A stretch of DNA of 64,000 bases from DASSUW01 sp963759375 (GTDB lineage: Bacteria; Actinomycetota; Thermoleophilia; Solirubrobacterales; Solirubrobacteraceae): assembly GCA_963759375.1 (NCBI GenBank), contig CAVWYY010000003.1, forward strand, positions 372,001 to 436,000, in the 5' to 3' direction. Positions 33,270 to 42,701 of the stretch are shown here, piece by piece. Each line of letters opens with the position of its first letter. The first letter of the stretch is position 1. The notes under the pieces are model-generated. The model saw nothing but the letters and a program-made list of their open reading frames with translations, did not search any database and was not told where the DNA came from. Made by a program: the position numbers and the translations under genes.

Positions 33270-33915
33270 CGGCGGCGGGCTCGCCGCCGGACGTGCGCCG
33301 GCGGCGCACGAGCAGCCAGATCACGCCGAGCACGATCGCGGCGGCCACCGCGTAGTCGACGTAGTGCAGGTTGTCCTTCCAGGTCTCCCAGTTGTCGCCG
33401 GCCTCGCGGCCGATGAGCGTGAGCAGGAAGACCCACGGGATGCAGCCGAGCGCGGTCAGCGTCGTGAAGCGCCAGAACGGCATCTTGGCCACGCCGGCGG
33501 GCAGCGAGATGAACGTGCGGATGATCGGCAGCATCCGGGAGAAGAAGACGGTGGCGTCGCCGTAGCGCTCGAACCAGCGGTCGGCCCACGCGAGGTGCGA
33601 CGGCTTGATGTGCAGCTTGGCGCCGTGCTTCTCGAGGATGTCGACGCGGCCGTAGTAGCCGATCGCGTAGGCGATCCACGAGCCGACGACGTTCGCGGCC
33701 ACGCCGACGATGACCGGGGCCCACAGCGGGTACTGGCCGTCCGACACGTTGAAGCCGGCGAACAGCATCGTCGCCTCCGACGGGATGGGGATGCACGCGC
33801 TCTCGGCGAGCATGAGCACGAAGATTCCCGGCAGGCCCATCGCGTCGATCACGTCGACGGCGAACTGAACCAGCGGGTCCGTGAGGGATGCGAACTGGAC
33901 CGGCGCTGAGTACAC
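33256..33915 (-). CDS. DedA family membrane protein
   Basis: 219 residues. Motifs FVLMLAESACIPIPSEATMLFAGF, GSWIAYAIGYYGR, FFSRMLPIIRTFISLPAGVAKMPFWRFTTLTALGCIPWVFLLTLIG are the DedA/SNARE-assoc hallmarks; recent work ties the family to flipping undecaprenyl phosphate or phospholipids, which fits the uppP neighbour. GTG start at 33915. A longer in-frame extension upstream is Arg/Ser-rich and lies in the terminator, so it is rejected. Confidence 0.92.
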   Translation of the reverse strand: MYSAPVQFASLTDPLVQFAVDVIDAMGLPGIFVLMLAESACIPIPSEATMLFAGFNVSDGQYPLWAPVIVGVAANVVGSWIAYAIGYYGRVDILEKHGAKLHIKPSHLAWADRWFERYGDATVFFSRMLPIIRTFISLPAGVAKMPFWRFTTLTALGCIPWVFLLTLIGREAGDNWETWKDNLHYVDYAVAAAIVLGVIWLLVRRRRTSGGEPAADAPR

Positions 33916-33930
33916 GAGCGAATGAGGGTA

Positions 33931-33954
33931 GTGGCCCGCCCCGCGGCGGGCCAC
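33931..33954 (-). terminator. Terminator of the serine protease gene
   Basis: GTGGCCCGCC / GGCGGGCCAC, a perfect 10-bp stem with a 4-base loop. It lies 10 bases beyond the stop of the protease on the same strand. Confidence 0.7.
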
Positions 33955-33964
33955 ACCCTGAGGT

Positions 33965-34780
33965 CTAGGGCAGGAGCGGGCCGCGGAACGGCTCGGTGCC
34001 CTGGGCGAGCGTGAGGTTCGGCCCGCCGTGCGAGCGCATGTACGCGAGCTCGCGCGAGAGGTCGCCCACGCCGTTGCCCGCAGGAAGCGGCGCGATCTGC
34101 AGCGTGCTGAGCACGCCGAACGCGCGGCCGTCGCGGTCCACGAACGCGCTGCCGGAGTCACCGGGGATGCCCGGCGTCACCGTGTACACGGTGTGGTTCC
34201 AGCCGCCGGCGTCCTGGCCGAGGCTCAGGCCCTCCTTGGGCGAGAGCTGCGTGATGCCCTGTCGCAGCGACGAGTTGCCGTACGAGAGGACCTTGGCGCC
34301 CTGGCCGACCGTGTCGGTGAGCCCCGTCGGCCCGCCCCAGAACGGGATGCTGGGGTTCACCTTGCCGTAGTCGGCCGGGTTGAGCTTGACGACCGCCAGG
34401 TCGTTGTACTGGCAGGTGTCGGCGTCGGCCTCCCCGTTCGCCTGCATGGTCACCCACGACGAGTAGACCATCGCGCCGGGCTGGCTCGCTCCGTCGACCG
34501 TGACGGGCGTGCCGACGGGCAGCGACCCGGCCTCGCAGCCGTTCGTCGCGGTGTTGCCGTCCGTCCCGGCGCAGTGGGCCGCCTGGCCGATGAACACGTC
34601 GTCGGACGCGTCGTAGAAGACGAAGTTCGACGTGCACTGACCGCCGTTGGTCAGGGTCTGCACGCCGGGGTGCACCGGTGCCGTGGCGGCGGGCGCCCAC
34701 GTCGGCGCCGCGGAGGCCGTTCCCGCGACGGCCAGGCTCGCGCACGCGACGACGGCACAAAGAGTGATGAGTCTGCGCAT
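33965..34780 (-). CDS. Secreted trypsin-like serine protease (S1 family)
   Basis: 271 residues with a signal peptide (RRLITLCAVVACASLAVAGTASA-A). Catalytic triad visible: His69 in GQAAHC, Asp127 in YNDLAVVKL, Ser209 in GIPGDSGSAF. Three extra cysteines (49, 82, 123) may form disulfides. GDSGSAF resembles glutamyl-endopeptidase/streptogrisin-like S1 enzymes. The divergent start of the DegT gene is about 56 bases away, and the gene has its own terminator. Confidence 0.9.
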   Translation of the reverse strand: MRRLITLCAVVACASLAVAGTASAAPTWAPAATAPVHPGVQTLTNGGQCTSNFVFYDASDDVFIGQAAHCAGTDGNTATNGCEAGSLPVGTPVTVDGASQPGAMVYSSWVTMQANGEADADTCQYNDLAVVKLNPADYGKVNPSIPFWGGPTGLTDTVGQGAKVLSYGNSSLRQGITQLSPKEGLSLGQDAGGWNHTVYTVTPGIPGDSGSAFVDRDGRAFGVLSTLQIAPLPAGNGVGDLSRELAYMRSHGGPNLTLAQGTEPFRGPLLP

Positions 34781-34836
34781 TTGAATTCCAACGCAGATCT
34801 CCGCTCGAACTTGCGGTGGCTAACGTAACCCCGCCG

Positions 34837-35934
34837 ATGCCAGTACCCCTTTTCGACACACGCACCCCCGTCGCGCCGCTGCTGGACCAGATCCACGCGA
34901 AGGTCGGCGAGGTCATCCAGGCCAGCCAATTCATCCTCGGCCCGGAGGTCAGCGCCTTCGAGTCCGAGCTCGCCGGCTACCTCGGCGTCCGCCACGCGGT
35001 CGGTGTCGGCAACGGGACCGACGCCATCACCCTCGCGCTGCGCGGGATGGGCGTCGGCCCGGGCGACGAGGTCGTCGTTCCCTCGTTCACGTTCTATGCG
35101 TCCGCCGAGGCGGTCCCGCTGACCGGCGCGCGCCCCGTGTTCTGCGACGTGGACCCCGAGACGTTCTGCGTCACGCCCGAGACCGTCAAGGCGGCGATCA
35201 CACCGCGTACCAAGGCGGTCATCGTCGTGCACCTGTTCGGCAACGTGGCCCCGGTCGCGGAGATCGAGGCGCTCGGCGTGCCGGTGCTCGAGGACGCCGC
35301 GCAGGCCATCGGCTCGCGGACGCCGGCCGGCCTCGCCGGCGCGCTCGGCACCGCCGCGACGCTGTCGTTCTTCCCGTCCAAGAACCTCGGCGCCTTCGGC
35401 GACGGCGGCGCGGTCGTCACCAGCGACGACGAGGTGGCGGACCGCGTGCGCATGCTTCGCTTCCACGGCTCGCGCGACAAGACGACGTTCGAGCTCGTCG
35501 GCCATAACTCGCGGCTCGACGAGATGCAGGCCGCGATCCTGCGCGTGCAGCTCCCCCACCTCGAGCAGTGGGCCGACGGTCGCCGTGCCGGGGCGGCCCA
35601 CTACCGCGAGGCCGGGCTCGGCGAGCTGGTGGACCTGCCGCAGCCTGTCGACGGCTGCGAGCCCGCCTGGCACCTGTACGTGGTCTCGCACGACCGGTCC
35701 GACGACCTGGCCGCGGCGCTCAAGGAGGCCGGGATCGGCCAGAAGGCCTACTACCGCGTGCCGACCCACGAGCAGCCGTCGATGCGCGACTACGCGCCGT
35801 CCGTGCCGCTGCCCGGCACCGACGAGGCCGCACGCAGGCACCTGGCGATCCCGATGAGCCCGGTCCTCTCCCGCGAGCAGGCCGACGAGGTGGTCGCCGC
35901 GGTGCGCGATGCGGGTCTGGGTCGACCTCACTAA
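34837..35934 (+). CDS. DegT/DnrJ/EryC1 family sugar aminotransferase
   Basis: PLP-dependent aminotransferase for nucleotide keto-sugars. 365 residues from ATG 34837 (MPVPLFDTRTPV); a GTG at 34816 would add seven. Motifs: LGVRHAVGVGNGTDAITLAL, DEVVVPSFTFYASAEAV, EDAAQAIGS, FFPSKNLGAFGDGGAV (the Lys binds PLP) and HNSRLDEMQAAILRVQLP. It begins a polysaccharide set with DUF354 and a CapD-type dehydratase, so it likely makes an amino sugar for an exported glycan. Overlaps the next gene by 26 bases. Confidence 0.93.
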   Translation: MPVPLFDTRTPVAPLLDQIHAKVGEVIQASQFILGPEVSAFESELAGYLGVRHAVGVGNGTDAITLALRGMGVGPGDEVVVPSFTFYASAEAVPLTGARPVFCDVDPETFCVTPETVKAAITPRTKAVIVVHLFGNVAPVAEIEALGVPVLEDAAQAIGSRTPAGLAGALGTAATLSFFPSKNLGAFGDGGAVVTSDDEVADRVRMLRFHGSRDKTTFELVGHNSRLDEMQAAILRVQLPHLEQWADGRRAGAAHYREAGLGELVDLPQPVDGCEPAWHLYVVSHDRSDDLAAALKEAGIGQKAYYRVPTHEQPSMRDYAPSVPLPGTDEAARRHLAIPMSPVLSREQADEVVAAVRDAGLGRPH

Positions 35935-36895
35935 CTCCCCGCACGTCCTCGTCATGCGCCCGGTCATCCGGGCGCTCGAGCGGCGCGGCGCGGAAGTGCT
36001 GGTCAGCGCCCGCGACTTCGCGCAGACGCTCGAGCTGTGCGAGCGGCACGGGATCGCCTGCGAGCCGATCGGGCACCACCGGGGAGAGCGGCTTGCGGCC
36101 AAGGGGCTCGGCCTCCTGTCCCGCTCCACGGCGCTCGTGCGGTGGGCGCGCGGCCGGCGGATCGATCTCGCGCTCGGCCACGGGTCCAACGACGTCACGG
36201 TCGCCGCCGCTCTGCTGCGGATCCCGAGCTCGACCGCGTTCGACTACGAGTGGGCGAAGGTCCAGCACACCGTCAACTGCCGGCTGGCGAGCGCAGTCGT
36301 CGTCCCCGACGTGATCCCGCCGGAGCGCCTTCGCCCGTACGGGGCGACCGCGAAGAAGCTGCGGCGGTACCCGGGCCTGAAGGAGGAGTACTACCTGGCC
36401 GACTTCGAGCCCGACCCGGCGGTGCTGGCCGAGCTGGGGCTCGACCCCACGCGGCCGATCGCGGTCGTGCGCACGCCGCCGGCGGTCTCGCTCTACCACC
36501 GCTTCGAGAACCCGTTGTTCGGGTCGGTGCTCGACCGCCTGCGCGGCGAGCAGACCGTCGTCCTGCCCCGGACGCCCGAGCAGCGCGCCGAGCTTGGCGG
36601 CTTCATCGTTCCCGAGCAGGCGGTGGACGCGCAGTCGCTGGTCGCCTACGCCGATCTGGTGATCTCGGCCGGCGGCACGATGAACCGCGAGGCGGTCGCG
36701 CTCGGCACGCCGGTGTGGACCACGTTCGAGGGCCGGATGGGCGCCGTGGACGAGGCGCTGATCGCCCAGGGCCGCCTCGGCCGGCTCACGCGTGCAGAGG
36801 ACGTCGTGCTGGAAAAGCGAGCGACCGGAGCGGGCGAGCGGACGCGGCGAGACCCCGAGCTGCTGACCGATCTGCTACTCGCACCCCTAGACTAA
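35909..36895 (+). CDS. DUF354 family protein
   Basis: 328 residues. Begins MRVWVDLTNSPHVLVMRPVIRALERRG, typical of DUF354, a GT-B-like family often found in polysaccharide loci of archaea and bacteria; AFDYEWAKVQHTVNCRLA and LVAYADLVISAGGTMNREAVALGTPVWTTFEG are further markers and recall the UDP-GlcNAc 2-epimerase/MurG fold. The enzymatic role is unproven. Overlap with the DegT gene shows co-translation. Confidence 0.88.
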   Translation: MRVWVDLTNSPHVLVMRPVIRALERRGAEVLVSARDFAQTLELCERHGIACEPIGHHRGERLAAKGLGLLSRSTALVRWARGRRIDLALGHGSNDVTVAAALLRIPSSTAFDYEWAKVQHTVNCRLASAVVVPDVIPPERLRPYGATAKKLRRYPGLKEEYYLADFEPDPAVLAELGLDPTRPIAVVRTPPAVSLYHRFENPLFGSVLDRLRGEQTVVLPRTPEQRAELGGFIVPEQAVDAQSLVAYADLVISAGGTMNREAVALGTPVWTTFEGRMGAVDEALIAQGRLGRLTRAEDVVLEKRATGAGERTRRDPELLTDLLLAPLD

Positions 36896-36900
36896 GCGCG

Positions 36901-38892
36901 ATGCGCCGCCGGATCCGCTCCGCGGCCTTTCCCGTGCACCGTCACGCCCTGCCGCAGGTCGCGCTGGACGCGGGGCTGGTCGCGCTGTCGTACTTCCTCG
37001 CCTACCGCCTTCGGTTCGACGGCGGCGTCCCGCCGCGCTACGAGGACCTGTTCGAGCGCACGCTGACGTTCGCGATCTGCGGCAGCATCGCCGTGTTCAC
37101 CCTGCTCGGGCTGTACCGGCACTGGATGCGCTACTCGTCGCAGCGCGAGTACCTGCAGATCGCCCAGTCCGTGGCCGTGGCGGTGTTCGCGCTGGTGCTG
37201 TACGTCGCGGTCGTCCAGCCCAAGCTCATCCACACGCCCGAGGGCTTCGTGTCGGTCACGGTCCCCACCGGCGTGCTCGTGCTGTTCGGCCTGCTGATGC
37301 TGGTCATGCTCGGCGCGGTCCGCTACGTCACGCACCTCGTCTACGAGCGGCCGCTGCGCGGCTACCGGGCACGGCGCGACGCCCGCTCGGTGCTGATCGT
37401 CGGCGCCGGCGACGGCGGGCGGCTGCTGTTGCGCGAGATCCTGCGCAACCCGGACCTCCGCTACCGGCCGGTCGGCTTCATCGACGACGACGAGCGCAAG
37501 CAGCGCGCGCGGATCGACCGCGGGATCGAGGTGCTGGGCACGACGCTCGACCTGCCGCGCGTGCTCGACGACGTCGAGCCCGACGAGGTGCTGATCGCGA
37601 TCCCGTCGGCCCCGGGAACGCTGCGCGCCGCGGTCGTGAGCGCGTGCCGCGAGCGCGGCGTGCCCGTGCGCACGATGCCGACCGTCTTCGAGCTGCTCCA
37701 GAACGGCTCGCAGCTCGTCCGCCAGGTCCGCGACGTGCGCGTGGAGGACATGCTCGGCCGCGAGCCGGTGCGGATGGAGACCGAGCTCACCGGCGGCTAC
37801 CTGACCGGGCGCAACGTGCTCGTCACGGGCGCGGGCGGGTCGATCGGCGCCGAGCTGTGCCGCCAGATCGCGCGTGTGGGCCCGGCGCGGCTGGTGATGA
37901 TCGACCACGCCGAGGACAACCTGTTCGAGATCGAGCGCGAGCTGGTGGAGGACCGCCACGCGCTCAACACCGTCGCCGTGCTCGCCGACTGCAAGGAGGA
38001 GGAGCGCATGCGGGAGGTGCTCGCCGAGCACCGCCCGACGGTCGTCTTCCACGCCGCCGCCTACAAGCACGTCGGCCTCATGGAGGCCAACCCGGTGGAG
38101 GCCGTGCGCAACAACGCGCTGGCCACGCGGGTGATGGCGCGGGTCGCCGGCGACATGGGCACGAAGGTCTTCGTGCTCGTCTCGACCGACAAGGCGGTCA
38201 CGCCTGCGACCGTGATGGGCGCGTCCAAGGCGCTCGCGGAGTGGGCCGTCGAGGCCGCCGACCGCCGCTACCCGGACACCGCTTTCACGGCCGTGCGGTT
38301 CGGCAACGTGCTCGGCTCGTCGGGTTCGGTGGTGCCGATCTTCCGCCGCCAGATCGCGGCCGGGGGGCCGGTCACGGTCACCGACCCCGAGATGACGCGC
38401 TTCTTCATGACGATCCCGGAGGCGGTGCAGCTGGTGATCCGATCAGGCTCGCTGGCCGCGGGCGGCGAGGTGTTCGTGCTCGACATGGGCGAGCCGGTGT
38501 CGATCCTCGAGCTGGCCAAGGACATGATCAAGTTCGCCAACCTCGAGCCGGGCCGGGACATCGCGATCGAGATCATCGGGCCGCGCCCTGGCGAGAAGCT
38601 GCACGAGGAGCTGTTCAACACGTACGAGCGGCCGGAGGCCACACCCGCAGCGAAGATCCTGCGCGCCGTCCGGCCGGTCATCGACCCGGGCTGGGTCGAG
38701 GAGACGTTCAGCCAGATCGGCCTGCTGGTGCTGGAGGGCGACGCCGCCGCACTCGCCGCCCGTGTGGGCGAGCTGGCGGCCGTCCGCGCCCCCGCCGCAC
38801 CTGCCGAGCCGGAGCCGGGCGAGGGCACCGCGGGCGAGGCCGAAGAGCCCTCCGCCGGTCCCGCCGACGCCGCCGACCGGGTCGCCTCCTAG
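36901..38892 (+). CDS. Membrane nucleotide-sugar dehydratase (CapD/WbpM/PglF type)
   Basis: 663 residues: four or five N-terminal membrane helices (to about 140), a CoA-binding-like Rossmann domain (VLIVGAGDGGRLLLREI, about 163), and a second Rossmann SDR domain (about 303 on) NVLVTGAGGSIGAELCRQIA. Markers HAAAYKHVGLMEANPVEAVRNN, VLVSTDKAV and VMGASKALAEW, where Met replaces the usual Tyr of YxxxK, as in WbpM/PglF; then RFGNVLGSSGSVVPIF and RPGEKLHEEL. These enzymes are 4,6-dehydratases of UDP-GlcNAc. With the adjacent aminotransferase this makes a UDP-4-amino-sugar route. Confidence 0.94.
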   Translation: MRRRIRSAAFPVHRHALPQVALDAGLVALSYFLAYRLRFDGGVPPRYEDLFERTLTFAICGSIAVFTLLGLYRHWMRYSSQREYLQIAQSVAVAVFALVLYVAVVQPKLIHTPEGFVSVTVPTGVLVLFGLLMLVMLGAVRYVTHLVYERPLRGYRARRDARSVLIVGAGDGGRLLLREILRNPDLRYRPVGFIDDDERKQRARIDRGIEVLGTTLDLPRVLDDVEPDEVLIAIPSAPGTLRAAVVSACRERGVPVRTMPTVFELLQNGSQLVRQVRDVRVEDMLGREPVRMETELTGGYLTGRNVLVTGAGGSIGAELCRQIARVGPARLVMIDHAEDNLFEIERELVEDRHALNTVAVLADCKEEERMREVLAEHRPTVVFHAAAYKHVGLMEANPVEAVRNNALATRVMARVAGDMGTKVFVLVSTDKAVTPATVMGASKALAEWAVEAADRRYPDTAFTAVRFGNVLGSSGSVVPIFRRQIAAGGPVTVTDPEMTRFFMTIPEAVQLVIRSGSLAAGGEVFVLDMGEPVSILELAKDMIKFANLEPGRDIAIEIIGPRPGEKLHEELFNTYERPEATPAAKILRAVRPVIDPGWVEETFSQIGLLVLEGDAAALAARVGELAAVRAPAAPAEPEPGEGTAGEAEEPSAGPADAADRVAS

Positions 38893-38910
38893 AATCTCCC
38901 GCTCGGCTCC

Positions 38911-40245
38911 ATGGTCGTCTTCGCGTTCTCGATACAGGACCAGGTCGAGAAGTACGGCGCTTATGTCGGACTCGCCGCGTTTCTCGGACTGGCCATTCTC
39001 ACAGTGCTCTACTTCGCCCAGGCGCGCGAGCTCAAGCGGCTGCGCGATTGGGCGGGGCGCGCTCCCGAGCGCGCGCGCGAGGTCGAGGCGCAGGCCGTGG
39101 CGAACGCCGAGGCGGCGCTCACCGAGCCCGCCCCCGCGCCGGAGCGCTCCGGCACGGTCGGCCCCGCGCAGCCCGTGGCCGCCCCGAGCGGCAACGGCAA
39201 ACCGCCCGGCAAGCCCGCGCCGATCCCGATCGGCCCGCGCCCCGCGGTCGCAGTAGCGGCCGCCGCGGCGCGCGCGCAGGCCATTGTCGTGGCCGAGCCG
39301 CCCGCGCCCGCCGAGGTCGCGACGGTCGACGACGACGAGCCGGACGAGGCCGAGGTCGCGGCCACCCCGGCCGCCGACACCGGCGGGCCCGCCGAGCCGC
39401 CTGCGGACATCACCTCGCAGGAGACCGCGCTGCACGACACGCTGGGCGAGGAGGACGACGAGGCCACCGACGCCGAGGCGAAGCCCGAGCCCGAGCCCGA
39501 GCCCGAGCCGGAACTGGAGCCGGAGCCGGAGCCGGAGCCCGAAGCGGAGCCCGAGCCTGCGGCGTCGGGCAACGGTGTCGCCGCCGAGCCCGTGATCCCG
39601 CGCGCCACGCCGCGCCCGCAGCCCCGCCCCGCCCCGGCCGCTCCGCTGCGCGCGAACAAGCCGACGCGCAGCGTCCCGTCGCCGCGGCGCGCGCCCGTCG
39701 CGCCCGCCCGCGCGGGCGACTCCTCGCGCGCCGGCAAGATCACCGCCATCACGCTCGGCGCGATCGTGGCGATCGCCGCGGTGGTCTTCGGCGCCACGCA
39801 GATCTTCGGCGGCGACGAGCCCACCCCGGCCCCCAACGTCACCCAGCCGCCCGCGAGCTCGGCTGCCGCCGGCAGCGGCGGCAACGGAGGCGGCGGAGAC
39901 ACCACCGTGGCCGACGCGCGGCCCGAGACGGTGGTGGCGATCCTCAACGGCACCCCGACGCAAGGCCTCGCCAAGTCGGCGAGCGACAAGCTGATCGCGG
40001 AGGGCTACTCCGACGAGTCGGGGATGGTGCGCACCGGCAACAACTCCGACCAGCAGCTGCAGGACTCGAAGGTGCTTTACGCATCCGGCAAGCGCCGCCA
40101 GGCGCGCGACGTCGCCGAGATCCTGGGCATCAACGGGCGGCCGGAAGAGGTCGACGAGAGCACGCTGTCGGTGGCCAACGGGGTCGGCGGGGGCGGCGAC
40201 AGCGCCGACGTCGTGGCCGTCCTCGGCCTCGACCAGGCGCCGTAG
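38911..40245 (+). CDS. Membrane-anchored LytR_C-domain protein
   Basis: 444 residues: an N-terminal membrane helix (about 15-35), an extended Glu/Pro/Ala-rich region (EPEPEPEPELEPEPE), a second membrane helix (about 270-290, ITAITLGAIVAIAAVVFG), and a C-terminal LytR_C domain (about 345-420) with VVAILNGTPTQGLAKSASDKL and VLYASGKRRQARDVAEILGI. LytR_C domains sit at the end of LCP ligases that attach polymers to the wall; here the catalytic LCP domain is absent. Likely a wall-facing binding protein of the glycan locus. Confidence 0.78.
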   Translation: MVVFAFSIQDQVEKYGAYVGLAAFLGLAILTVLYFAQARELKRLRDWAGRAPERAREVEAQAVANAEAALTEPAPAPERSGTVGPAQPVAAPSGNGKPPGKPAPIPIGPRPAVAVAAAAARAQAIVVAEPPAPAEVATVDDDEPDEAEVAATPAADTGGPAEPPADITSQETALHDTLGEEDDEATDAEAKPEPEPEPEPELEPEPEPEPEAEPEPAASGNGVAAEPVIPRATPRPQPRPAPAAPLRANKPTRSVPSPRRAPVAPARAGDSSRAGKITAITLGAIVAIAAVVFGATQIFGGDEPTPAPNVTQPPASSAAAGSGGNGGGGDTTVADARPETVVAILNGTPTQGLAKSASDKLIAEGYSDESGMVRTGNNSDQQLQDSKVLYASGKRRQARDVAEILGINGRPEEVDESTLSVANGVGGGGDSADVVAVLGLDQAP

Positions 40246-42111
40246 TTGACGCGTCTCGCCCGCGTCGTCTTCATCCTGCTGATCGGCGCGACGGTCGCGG
40301 CGTTCTTCACCGCACAGCGCCTCAAGGGTGAGCCCGCGGTGGCGCGGGTCGAGGGCCTCAAGCACGTCTTCTCGCCGAACGGCGACCGCTTCAAGGACAT
40401 CAACCGCTTCCTCGTCGAGCTAAGGGAGCGCGCGGAGATCCGCGTCGACGTCGTCGACGCGTCCGGGGACTCGGTGCGGCGGCTGGCCGACGACGCCGTC
40501 GTGGCGCCGGCCCGGCCGCTCCAGCTCGGCTGGAACGGGCGCACCGACGAGGGCCGCATCGTCCCGGACGGCCGCTACCGCGTGCGCGTCACGCTGCGCC
40601 GCGAGGGGCGCTCGGTCACGGTCCCGCGCACCACGCTCGTCGACACCCACCCGCCGCGGCCCCGCGTCCGGGAGATCAAGCCCGGAGCGATCATCGGCCC
40701 GGTGGCCGGGCCGGTCCAGATCGAGGTCGGCTCGGTCTCGCGCCGCCTGAGCAAGCGCGCGAAGGTCTACCGGATCGGCGACGGCGAGCCGCGCGTGGTC
40801 GCGGAGCTGCCGCTCGTCACGAACACGCGGACGCTGACCTGGAACGGCCAGGCGGGAGGCAAGCCGGCGCCGCCCGGCATGTACCTCGTGCAGGTGTCCG
40901 CGCGCGACCGCGGCGGCAACGAGGGCGCCACGCCCGAGCACATCCCGGCCGGGCGGGGCGACGCGCGCGGCCATCCGACGCTGGTGGTGCGCACGATCGC
41001 CGCCGAGCCGCCCGCGCGCCCGGTCACGGCCGGGAGGCGGGTGAAGGTCAACGTCGACGCCCGCGGTCGCCCGTATCGCTGGCAGCTGCGGCGCCTCGGC
41101 GAGACGAAGCCGATCAAGCAAGGCAAGGTCAAGGCCCGCCAGCCGGTCCAGCTGACCGCCCCGCAGGGCGACTCAGGGGTGTACCTGCTCGAGCTCACCG
41201 CCGGGCAGCACACGACCACCGCCCCGCTGATCGTGCAGTCGACCACCCGGGCGAAGATGCTCGTCGTCCTGCCGGTGATGACCTGGCTCGGCACCCAGCA
41301 GGGCGACGAGGACAACGACGGCGTCGTCAACGACTTCGCGACCGGCGAGGCGGTGCCCTGGCCGCGCGTGCAGCCGGACGGGCTGCCGCCGGACCTGCTC
41401 GCCAACGTCGCGCCGCTGCTGCGCTTCCTCGACGACGCCGGCATCCGCTACGACATCACGAGCGACCTCGACCTCGCGCTCTCGCGCTCGCCGCGGGCGT
41501 CGGACCGCACCGGCGTGCTGCTCGCGGGCTCGGAGGGCTGGATCCCGCGCTCGTACGCACGGCGCCTGCGCGAGTACGTGCAGGACGGCGGGCGGGTCGC
41601 GAGCTTCGGCACCGAGGCGCTGCGCCGCGGCGTGACGCTGCGCCGTGACGCCGACGGCAGCGCCGGCCGGCTCATCCGGCCGACCCAGCTCGCCACCACC
41701 GACGCGTTCGGCACCCGCCTGCAGCCGCTGCGCAAGGAGGGCACGGCGCGCCCGCTGACGATCATCGGCGGCGCCCCCGAGTACGGCCTGTTCACCGGCT
41801 TCGACGGCGAGCTCGGCGGATTCACCCAGCTCGAGGAGAGCGACCCGCCGAGCGGCGACCGCGGGCGCCTGCTCGGCGCCCTCGGCGTCGAGACCGCCAC
41901 GGAGGAGGACTCGGCGACCGACGAGCTGCCGCCCCCGGCTCGCCCGGCCCTGGCGGCCACGAAGATCGGCGACGGCACCTACATCCGCGTCGGCCTACCG
42001 GCCTGGACGCACCGGCTGTCCGACCGCCAGGTCGGCCAGATCACGCTGAACATCGTCGACATCCTGCGCGGCGTGAAGACACGTATCCACACGATCCCGC
42101 AGGGCCACTAG
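40246..42111 (+). CDS. Exported protein with FlgD-type Ig domain and a DMFase-like C-terminal domain
   Basis: 621 residues, TTG start overlapping nothing but directly abutting the LytR_C stop. N-terminal membrane anchor (about 4-22). Two Ig-like segments recall FlgD_ig/CHU_C: FSPNGDRFKDINRF, LGWNGRTDEGRIVPDGRYRVRV, and LTWNGQAGGKPAPPGMYLVQV. The C-terminal about 280 residues (AKMLVVLPVMTWLG, DNDGVV, LDDAGIRYDITSDLDLAL, YVQDGGRVASFG, GEYG-like region) resembles the beta-subunit fold of N,N-dimethylformamidase, here without obvious enzyme context. Probably extracytoplasmic and linked to the glycan locus. Function unknown. Confidence 0.75.
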   Translation: MTRLARVVFILLIGATVAAFFTAQRLKGEPAVARVEGLKHVFSPNGDRFKDINRFLVELRERAEIRVDVVDASGDSVRRLADDAVVAPARPLQLGWNGRTDEGRIVPDGRYRVRVTLRREGRSVTVPRTTLVDTHPPRPRVREIKPGAIIGPVAGPVQIEVGSVSRRLSKRAKVYRIGDGEPRVVAELPLVTNTRTLTWNGQAGGKPAPPGMYLVQVSARDRGGNEGATPEHIPAGRGDARGHPTLVVRTIAAEPPARPVTAGRRVKVNVDARGRPYRWQLRRLGETKPIKQGKVKARQPVQLTAPQGDSGVYLLELTAGQHTTTAPLIVQSTTRAKMLVVLPVMTWLGTQQGDEDNDGVVNDFATGEAVPWPRVQPDGLPPDLLANVAPLLRFLDDAGIRYDITSDLDLALSRSPRASDRTGVLLAGSEGWIPRSYARRLREYVQDGGRVASFGTEALRRGVTLRRDADGSAGRLIRPTQLATTDAFGTRLQPLRKEGTARPLTIIGGAPEYGLFTGFDGELGGFTQLEESDPPSGDRGRLLGALGVETATEEDSATDELPPPARPALAATKIGDGTYIRVGLPAWTHRLSDRQVGQITLNIVDILRGVKTRIHTIPQGH

Positions 42112-42701
42112 GAGATGTCGGCCCGCTCGGAGCCGAGGCGGCCGCTCGCGATGCCGAGGGCCTCCATCCGCTCCCACAGCGGCACGTTCTGCTCGTAGGC
42201 CGGCGCGTCCCAGTGGCGGAAGCGCAGGTCGGCGCGCTCGAACGCGCGCGCGTTGAGCTCCTGCTCGCGCTCGTCCGCCGGCTCGGCGGTCGGGCCGTAC
42301 CAGAGCTCGGCGTCCGGGTGGTGGCCACGGATCGCGCGCGCCAGCGGGTACTGGTGCGGATGGAAGACGACCACCGCACGCGGGTGGCCCGGGAGGCGGA
42401 TCCGGCGGGCCTGCACGGCGGCGATGCCGTCGGCCACCGCCTCCGACATGCGCGCCACGCCGGCCCAGGAGATCCGCGGCGGGTCGACCGCCGCCACCCC
42501 GGGCGCGCTCAGGAGGTCCTCGGCCCGCTCGCGCACCGCGGAGCGTTCGAGCGGCGCCGGCAGCAGCAGCAGGCACAGCGGCCGCTCTTCCTGGAAGAGG
42601 TCGGTGTCCTCGCGCAGGCGGCCGAGCGCGAACACCCCGCCGCGACGGCGCGGCAGGTGCCGCCCGCTGCGCCAGCCGTAGCCGCCGGCGGGATCGGTCA
42701 T
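42108..42701 (-). CDS. Conserved hypothetical protein
   Basis: 197 residues, no signal or membrane helix. GRLREDTDLFQEERPLCLLLL, AAVDPPRISWAGVARMSEAVADGIAAVQ, VVFHPHQYPLARAIRGHHPDAELWYGP, and a C-terminal YEQNVPLWERMEALGIASGRLGSERADIS. I do not recognise the family; the HPxQYPLA and LWYGP motifs suggest a nucleotide- or phosphate-handling fold, but this is weak. The start overlaps the LtrA stop by 4 bp; its own stop shares a CTAG with the upstream gene on the other strand. Confidence 0.7.
   Translation of the reverse strand: MTDPAGGYGWRSGRHLPRRRGGVFALGRLREDTDLFQEERPLCLLLLPAPLERSAVRERAEDLLSAPGVAAVDPPRISWAGVARMSEAVADGIAAVQARRIRLPGHPRAVVVFHPHQYPLARAIRGHHPDAELWYGPTAEPADEREQELNARAFERADLRFRHWDAPAYEQNVPLWERMEALGIASGRLGSERADIS

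Noticed and set aside
39481..39560. CRISPR-like or tandem DNA repeat (GAGCCC/GAGCCG units)
   Set aside because: It encodes the EPEP spacer of the LytR_C protein; units are six bases with no spacers.
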